Part shown: one piece after another, positions 58,934 through 64,000 of the stretch
How positions within the stretch are numbered: position 1 is the first letter of the stretch
Layout of the letters: every line of letters begins with the position of its first letter
Assembly (NCBI RefSeq): GCF_965232525.1
Contig: NZ_OZ246980.1
Span: 186,001 to 250,000, forward strand
Direction of reading: 5' to 3'
Origin: Bauldia sp965232525
Lineage (GTDB): Bacteria > Pseudomonadota > Alphaproteobacteria > Rhizobiales > Kaistiaceae
Length of the DNA: 64,000 bases
Notes under the pieces: generated by a model
Seen by the model: only the letters and a program-made list of their open reading frames with translations
The model's database searches: none
Told to the model about the DNA's origin: nothing
Made by a program: the position numbers and the translations under genes

Positions 58934-60281
58934 ATGCCGGGCGATTGTCCCCAAGGAAATGGGCATAGCCCCGCGCGCTGCTGGTTGTCTCAAACCAGCC
59001 TTTCTTGAAGAGGTCGGGGCGTGCCGCGACCAGATGACGAATGCGCTCGGCGATCTCCGGCTCGTAGTCGACAAACTCGAGCCAGGTGACGATCCCGTCG
59101 ATGTGCTTGCTCTCTTCGTCGTCGACCTCGATCTCACGAGATTCGACTGGCGAGATGTTGCGCATCACGCGATCGCCGCGAATGATGTGAGTGAGAAACG
59201 TGTCGACGATTGCCGCGACCAGGGGCTCGGGGACGTCGTATCCTTCAGAGTAGGCGCGATAGACGAACGGAACGGTTTGCGAGGCCTTCCAGATTCGCTC
59301 CGAATATTCGCGCCCGTTCGGGCCGATCGTCTGATCGGCGAAGTACGGAAAGTACTTCCAGTGAACCGTTCCGTCCTCGGCGGTCTGTACACCCCGCTCG
59401 AAGACATCCGCGATGCGATCAACCTCGGCGCGCGTCGCTGGGTCATCATCGAGCGCGGCGAAGTGGATGAGAACGCTGGCGAGTGTGTGGATGTGGTTGG
59501 TCGCTTCGGGACCCTCCGTCATCGGCCGCTCATACCAGCATCCGTCCAGTCCCTCGACGTTGACGCAATCCTCCGCGAACTCTGCGACTGCTTCTCGCGC
59601 TGCGGTGAGAAAAACATCCGCGGTCGGCCGATAAGCGGCTAATGCGGGATCGGCGCTGACCATCCGCGCGAATTTCGCCGGCGCCAGCGCGATCCGGGCG
59701 GCGTGGGTGACATGCGCCACCCACTGCCTGTCCTCTCGCCCGAACCAGCCGGCGACCGGGCGCTCTTCGCCCCAGCTCTTCATCACTCGGCCATGATGCT
59801 CATCGAACCGGTCGTGCTTGTCGTCGCGGTAGCTCAGGACTTCGGTGAAGTAATCGACGAACAGATCGAGAAACCGTGTGTCTCCAGTCCGCTCATAGGC
59901 GGTGAGGGCGGTCTCGGACAGGTAGCCGCCGCGCCAGGCCAGTATGGCTGAGGAGCCCTTCGCCTCGTACCGCTCAAAGACCGTCGCGACCTGCCGCTCC
60001 AGGAAATCGTGGAGCACGTTCTCGTTGAAGGACGTGGAAACAAGTTGGTACCGGGCCTCCGCCGCGGTGCTCCTCTCAGCGCCCGGAACCAGGCATTCGA
60101 TATCCGCTATAGTCGCGGGAGGGTCGCCGTTGTCGAGGGCCTTGAGAACCGCCTGATAGGTCTTGAGGGCCTTTCCGGGCGCCAGCGCCGTTTCGCAGGA
60201 ATCCGCCGCGACCGCGGCCTGAACGCACCAAAGCGCGGCCACCGCCCACAAAGGAAAGCGCAGGACCCGATACCGATTCAC
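58878..60281 (-). CDS. Large exported helical protein, unknown, antisense between fmt and truA
   Basis: A 467-aa protein. The GTG at 60281 follows GGAGTTC and gives a signal peptide (VLRFPLWAVAALWCVQAAVA). The mature part is mostly helical with repeated aromatic and acidic motifs (DFLERQVATVFERYEAKGSS, LSYRDDKHDRFDEHHGRVMK, HWKYFPYFADQTIGPNGREY, EPEIAERIRHLVAARPDLFK), recalling alpha/alpha-toroid folds of polysaccharide lyases and epimerases; this is a guess. It lies opposite to the surrounding operon, likely a later insertion. The longer frame to 60434 hides the signal peptide. Confidence 0.75.
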   Translation of the reverse strand: MNRYRVLRFPLWAVAALWCVQAAVAADSCETALAPGKALKTYQAVLKALDNGDPPATIADIECLVPGAERSTAAEARYQLVSTSFNENVLHDFLERQVATVFERYEAKGSSAILAWRGGYLSETALTAYERTGDTRFLDLFVDYFTEVLSYRDDKHDRFDEHHGRVMKSWGEERPVAGWFGREDRQWVAHVTHAARIALAPAKFARMVSADPALAAYRPTADVFLTAAREAVAEFAEDCVNVEGLDGCWYERPMTEGPEATNHIHTLASVLIHFAALDDDPATRAEVDRIADVFERGVQTAEDGTVHWKYFPYFADQTIGPNGREYSERIWKASQTVPFVYRAYSEGYDVPEPLVAAIVDTFLTHIIRGDRVMRNISPVESREIEVDDEESKHIDGIVTWLEFVDYEPEIAERIRHLVAARPDLFKKGWFETTSSARGYAHFLGDNRPASTPESPASGARPAETLPN

Positions 60282-60453
60282 GCTAGCAGAACTCCGTTCA
60301 CTCTTTTGACGCGCGACACCAGCCGCGCGCGCCCGAAGATGCCTGCTCCGAGCGACAATATCGAATTGAAGCCGGCCACGCGCTGCGGCGCTGCGCCGCC
60401 CGAAGCAAAATCTGTCGTTGAGCGCAGGTCGCATCCATCATAACTCACCGTCA

Positions 60454-61191
60454 ATGCCCCGCTACAAGCTCACCATCGAATATGACGGCACCCCCTTCGT
60501 CGGCTGGCAGCGGCAAGCGAACGGCCGCGGCGTGCAGCAGGCACTGGAGGAGGCTGCCGCACGTTTCACCGGCGAGCCGGTTGTGGTCAAGGGCGCCGGC
60601 AGGACCGACGTCGGTGTTCACGCCCTCGGACAGGTCGCCCATCTCGACCTGACCCGGGATTGGCCGACCGATACCGTCCGGGACGCCCTGAACGCCCATC
60701 TCGGAGACGATCCGATCGTCGTGCTGGAAGCGGCTATCGTCGATGACGCCTTCGACGCCCGCTTCTCGGCGACCGCGCGCCACTACCTCTATCGCCTGAC
60801 CGATCGGCGCGCACGACCGGCACTCGAACGCGATCGGGTCTGGTGGGTGTCGTCGCGGCTTGACGATGGCGCGATGGCCGAAGCGGCAACGGCACTGATC
60901 GGCAGGCATGACTTCACAACGTTTCGCGCCGCCCAGTGCCAGGCGAAGTCGCCGGTTCGCACCCTCGACCGGCTCGACGTGGTGCGCGACGGTGATCGCA
61001 TCGTGGTCCGCGCCTCGGCGCGCTCCTTCCTGCACAGCCAGGTGCGCTCGATGGTCGGAACGCTGAAGAAGGTCGGCGACGGCAGTTGGCCGATCGAGTC
61101 GGTCGCAGAGGTGCTGGCGGCGCGGGATCGGCGGCGTGCGGGACCGGTTGCCCCGGCGCACGGTCTTTACCTTGCCGCCGTCGACTATTGA
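60454..61191 (+). CDS. truA: tRNA pseudouridine(38-40) synthase
   Basis: TruA isomerises uridines 38-40 in the anticodon arm. It is 245 aa from the ATG at 60454, which begins MPRYKLTIEYDGTPFVGWQR; a start 12 codons upstream is less likely. The catalytic aspartate is D52 in GAGRTDVGVHALGQ. RSFLHSQVRSMVGTLKKVGD lies near the C-terminus. It is on the def-fmt strand, separated from fmt by an opposing gene. Confidence 0.96.
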   Translation: MPRYKLTIEYDGTPFVGWQRQANGRGVQQALEEAAARFTGEPVVVKGAGRTDVGVHALGQVAHLDLTRDWPTDTVRDALNAHLGDDPIVVLEAAIVDDAFDARFSATARHYLYRLTDRRARPALERDRVWWVSSRLDDGAMAEAATALIGRHDFTTFRAAQCQAKSPVRTLDRLDVVRDGDRIVVRASARSFLHSQVRSMVGTLKKVGDGSWPIESVAEVLAARDRRRAGPVAPAHGLYLAAVDY

Positions 61192-61205
61192 CGCCGACCC
61201 GGGCA

Positions 61206-61781
61206 TCAACCGAACAGCAGGTCTATCCCGGAGCTGATGGTCAGGCTGAGGCCGACGTCGAGGGCGACGATACCGACGGCGAAGCCGGGACCGATTTCCA
61301 GGGTCCGCCGGGCGACGATGTAGCTGTAGCGGAGCATCACCAGCAGGATGATGAACATCAGGAAGTTGGTCGCCACCGGTCCGATCAGACCCAGCAGCAG
61401 AAGCACGGCAACGACCCCGGTCGGGGCAATCGCCACCACCGACGCCCAGTTTCGCGCGACGATGAACGCTCCGTAGCGCGCCGCGATGCCGAGCTGGCCG
61501 GCGATGACAGCCAGGACGATCGGCAGGGCGATCCACTCAAGTACGAGCGCGACGGCGCCTGCCGCCAGGTTCGGCGAAGGCGCCTCGTCGGTCACCGCGG
61601 TGGCCATGATCGGCTCGGCGACGACGAACGCGAAATAAGCCGGTATCACCAGAATGATGGCGCGAAACGAGCGCCAGAAACCGTCGACGCTGAAATCGAA
61701 CCACTGCAGCGCGTCGCCGCGATCGAGGAACAAGGCCCAGGCGCCGGTCAGCGACCTTTCGACTTCGGAGCGCTCAAGCAT
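61206..61781 (-). CDS. Integral membrane protein coupled to dapE
   Basis: A 191-aa protein with about five hydrophobic helices (AIILVIPAYFAFVVAEPIMA; AVALVLEWIALPIVLAVIAG; GVVAVLLLLGLIGPVATNFL; GFAVGIVALDVGLSLTISSG) after a soluble lead (LERSEVERSLTGAWALFLDR). The ATG at 61781 overlaps the dapE stop by 8 bp, implying coupled translation. I recognise no characterised family; its linkage to dapE hints at an envelope or transport role. It converges on truA with a 14-bp gap. Confidence 0.8.
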   Translation of the reverse strand: MLERSEVERSLTGAWALFLDRGDALQWFDFSVDGFWRSFRAIILVIPAYFAFVVAEPIMATAVTDEAPSPNLAAGAVALVLEWIALPIVLAVIAGQLGIAARYGAFIVARNWASVVAIAPTGVVAVLLLLGLIGPVATNFLMFIILLVMLRYSYIVARRTLEIGPGFAVGIVALDVGLSLTISSGIDLLFG

Positions 61782-62949
61782 CGCCGGCGGCCCCGAAGAA
61801 GCGTCGCAGAAAGCCCTCGTAGATCGAGGTGAGCGCGGAGAGTTCGGCGAGCGGCACGCGCTCGTCGATCTGGTGCATGGTGGTTCCGACCAGGCCGAAC
61901 TCCGCCACCGGACAGACGGCCTTGAAGTGCCGGGCGTCGGACGTGCCGCCACCGGTCGACAGATCCGGCGTTACCGCGGTTTCCGCCTCGATCGCAGCGG
62001 TCAGCGCCGAGGTCAGGGGTCCGGGCCCGGTGAGGAAGCAGGCGCTCACCGGACGCACGATGTCGAGCGTGAAGTCGCGGCCGCCGGCGGCGTCGGCGAG
62101 TTCATGATGAATACGATCGCGAAGCGAGTCGGCAGTCCACCGGTCGTTGAAGCGCACGTTGAAACGGGCGGTGGCCTCCGCCGGAATGACGTTGAACGCC
62201 GGATTGCCGACATCGACGCTGGTAACCTCCAGATTGGACGGCTGGAAATCCTCGCTCCCCTCGTCAAGTTCGATGGTGGCAAGTCGATTGACCAGCTTGA
62301 TGAGCACCGGCACCGGATTGTCGGCATGATGGGGATAGGCCACGTGGCCTTGCCGACCGGCGACCCGGACCGTTCCCGAAAGGCTGCCGCGGCGGCCGAT
62401 CTTGATGGTATCGCCGAGGCGCGCCCTGCTGGTCGGCTCGCCGACCAGCGCGGCGTCGAACCGATTGCCCTGGTTCAGCGCCCAGTCAAGCAGTTTGACC
62501 GTCCCGTTGATCGATGGCCCTTCTTCATCGCCGGTGATCAGCAGGGAAAGCGTTCCGGGTGGTGTGCCGCCATCGTCGAGGAATCGCGAGGCAGCGGCAA
62601 CGAAGGCCGCGATCCCGCCCTTCATGTCGACCGCGCCGCGACCGTAGAGCACGCCATCCGCCACGTCGGCGGCGAACGGCGGGTGCTGCCATAGATGCTC
62701 GTCACCCGGCGGGACCACGTCGGTGTGGCCCGAGAACACCAGATGCGGCGCGCCGTCGCCGATCCGGGCGAACAGGTTCTCCACGTCCGGGGTCCCGGGC
62801 TCGGAGAACACCAACCGCTCGGTCGTGAAGCCAAGCCCGTTCAGCACATCGTCGAGATACGGCAACGCTCCGCCGTCCGCCGGGGTGACGGACGGGCAGG
62901 CCACCAGTGCCTTGAGACAGGCGGCGGGATCGATCACGGACGTGGACAT
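61774..62949 (-). CDS. dapE: Succinyl-diaminopimelate desuccinylase
   Basis: DapE, a di-zinc M20 peptidase-family enzyme, hydrolyses N-succinyl-LL-diaminopimelate in lysine and peptidoglycan synthesis. It is 391 aa. Metal ligands and catalysis appear in VFSGHTDVVPPG, AVDMKGGIAAFV, ITGDEEGPSINGT and GGGTSDARHFK, with MHQIDERVPL near the end. It lies 109 bp downstream of dapD, which makes its substrate's precursor. Confidence 0.97.
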   Translation of the reverse strand: MSTSVIDPAACLKALVACPSVTPADGGALPYLDDVLNGLGFTTERLVFSEPGTPDVENLFARIGDGAPHLVFSGHTDVVPPGDEHLWQHPPFAADVADGVLYGRGAVDMKGGIAAFVAAASRFLDDGGTPPGTLSLLITGDEEGPSINGTVKLLDWALNQGNRFDAALVGEPTSRARLGDTIKIGRRGSLSGTVRVAGRQGHVAYPHHADNPVPVLIKLVNRLATIELDEGSEDFQPSNLEVTSVDVGNPAFNVIPAEATARFNVRFNDRWTADSLRDRIHHELADAAGGRDFTLDIVRPVSACFLTGPGPLTSALTAAIEAETAVTPDLSTGGGTSDARHFKAVCPVAEFGLVGTTMHQIDERVPLAELSALTSIYEGFLRRFFGAAGDA

Positions 62950-63058
62950 GAACAGCGCCTACCCCCTCGCACGCACCGGCGCGGCCGCAACTCCTGAACC
63001 ACCACGCAGATGTCGCCCGGAATCAGGCATGACCGTGGCGAAGACGGATGAACCTATA

Positions 63059-63904
63059 CTAGTCGCGCAGTAGATCGTTGATCGACGTCTTGGCCCGCGT
63101 GCGCTCGTCGACCTTCTTGACGATGACCGCGCAGTAGAGCGAGGGCCCCCAGTTTTGGCCCGGCACCGGCTTGCCGGGCAGGCTGCCCGACACCACCACC
63201 GAATAGGGCGGCACCTTGCCCATGTGAACCTCACCGGTGGCGCGATCGACAATCTTGGTCGAGGCGCCGATGAACACGCCCATCGAGATCACCGACCCCT
63301 CGCCGACGATGACGCCCTCGACCACCTCCGATCGTGCGCCGATGAAGCAGTTGTCCTCGATGATCGTTGGACCGGCCTGAAGCGGCTCCAGAACGCCGCC
63401 GATGCCCACACCGCCGGACAAGTGCACGTTCTTGCCGATCTGCGCACACGATCCCACCGTCGCCCACGTATCCACCATGGTGCCGGAGTCGACATGGGCA
63501 CCGAGATTGACGAAGGACGGCATCAGCACGACGCCGGGCGCGATATAGGCGGAGTGGCGGACAATGCAGCTCGGGACGGCGCGGAACCCGGCCGCCTCGA
63601 AATCCGGGGACGACCAGCCTTCGAACTTGGACGGCACCTTGTCCCACCAATGGGCGCCACCCGGCCCGCCACCGATCGGCTGCATAGGATTTAGCCGAAA
63701 CGACAGCAGCACCGCTTTCTTCAGCCACTGATTGACGACCCATTCCCCGCCCTTCTTCTCGGCGACGCGGGCCTCGCCGCGATCCAGCGCATCGAGCGCC
63801 ATAGTCACCGCTTCGCGGACCGGACCGGTCGTGTCGGCGGAGATCTTGTCACGATCGTCAAACGCAGCATCTATCGTCGGTTGCAGGGTGGCGATATCGG
63901 TCAT
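63059..63904 (-). CDS. dapD: 2,3,4,5-tetrahydropyridine-2,6-dicarboxylate N-succinyltransferase
   Basis: DapD transfers succinyl from succinyl-CoA to tetrahydrodipicolinate. It is 281 aa from the ATG at 63904; GAGG lies seven bases before it, while the adjacent ATG at 63907 is too close. The N-terminal helical domain (LQPTIDAAFDDRDKI) is followed by a left-handed beta-helix of hexapeptides (VVLMPSFVNLGAHVDSGTMV, IGKNVHLSGGVGIGGVLEPL, NCFIGARSEVVEGVIVGEGS). The substrate succinyl-CoA comes from the suc-encoded complex in the same window. Confidence 0.97.
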   Translation of the reverse strand: MTDIATLQPTIDAAFDDRDKISADTTGPVREAVTMALDALDRGEARVAEKKGGEWVVNQWLKKAVLLSFRLNPMQPIGGGPGGAHWWDKVPSKFEGWSSPDFEAAGFRAVPSCIVRHSAYIAPGVVLMPSFVNLGAHVDSGTMVDTWATVGSCAQIGKNVHLSGGVGIGGVLEPLQAGPTIIEDNCFIGARSEVVEGVIVGEGSVISMGVFIGASTKIVDRATGEVHMGKVPPYSVVVSGSLPGKPVPGQNWGPSLYCAVIVKKVDERTRAKTSINDLLRD

Positions 63905-64000
63905 CATGTCCTCGAAAAGCGCGGGCAAGCGCCGGAACCTAGGCGAACACCGCCCTATGCGCAATCGGGCCGCAGGCCCCCGCCCCGACAAGCCTCACCG

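Overview
The window is about 64 kb of GC-rich chromosome from an alphaproteobacterium. Gene order supports this: atpG-atpD-atpC; the proA-nadD-rsfS-rlmH-envC-ctpA-rppH string; mdh-sucC-sucD-sucA-sucB-lpd; zapE beside an AprI/Inh lipoprotein; and def-fmt-truA-dapE-dapD. Intergenic repeats of the CCTCAnnCTGAGG...CGAGCCTCGAAGGACGCAC type, common in this class, agree. A Rhodospirillales- or Rhizobiales-like lineage is likely, but I cannot fix the genus. I saw no rRNA, tRNA, CRISPR array, prophage or intact insertion sequence.

Layout. 1-3.1 kb: end of the ATP synthase operon, with an extra two-helix membrane protein between atpD and atpC. 3.1-12.8 kb (minus): rppH, ctpA, envC, rlmH, rsfS, nadD, proA, then hemN and fhs, with an FNR/FixK-type site directly upstream of hemN. 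12.9-23 kb is accessory: small exported proteins, an orphan Hcp-like protein, a periplasmic rhodanese, a 1-Cys peroxiredoxin beside a winged-helix/TPR regulator, an orphan glycine-betaine-type binding protein, xerC, an EamA transporter and a candidate anti-Shine-Dalgarno small RNA. 23-35.7 kb (minus) is a TCA block, mdh-sucC-[2 membrane/exported genes]-[VapBC-type toxin-antitoxin]-sucD-sucA-sucB-[2 small genes]-lpd, followed by an NCS1 transporter. 35.8-49.3 kb: zapE, a protease-inhibitor lipoprotein, a mini helix-turn-helix protein, an exported peptidase-like hydrolase, a sorbitol-dehydrogenase-type SDR, an ATP-dependent DNA ligase, an FMN riboswitch driving a RibN-type riboflavin transporter, and two divergent regulator/enzyme pairs (LysR with an NAD(P)-binding protein, MarR with an esterase). 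49.3-52.5 kb: two tandem paralogous secreted proteins, each a seven-unit beta-propeller joined to an RTX C-terminus. 52.5-53.8 kb: an AT-rich stretch and a repeat cluster. 53.8-64 kb: MFS transporter, DUF924, rmuC, an ArfA-like mini-gene, def, fmt, an antisense-oriented exported protein, truA, dapE with a coupled membrane gene, and dapD.

How the genes work together. Most named genes are core: ATP synthesis, oxidative TCA cycle, heme, folate C1, NAD, proline and lysine/diaminopimelate synthesis, ribosome maturation, and cell-envelope turnover. Control visible in the DNA includes a predicted oxygen-responsive site for hemN, an FMN riboswitch for ribN, a paired operator between marR and the esterase, and a promoter/palindrome at the toxin-antitoxin pair. 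The most novel-looking items are the tandem propeller-RTX proteins, the genes inserted into otherwise compact operons (atp, suc, fmt-truA), and the candidate small RNA.
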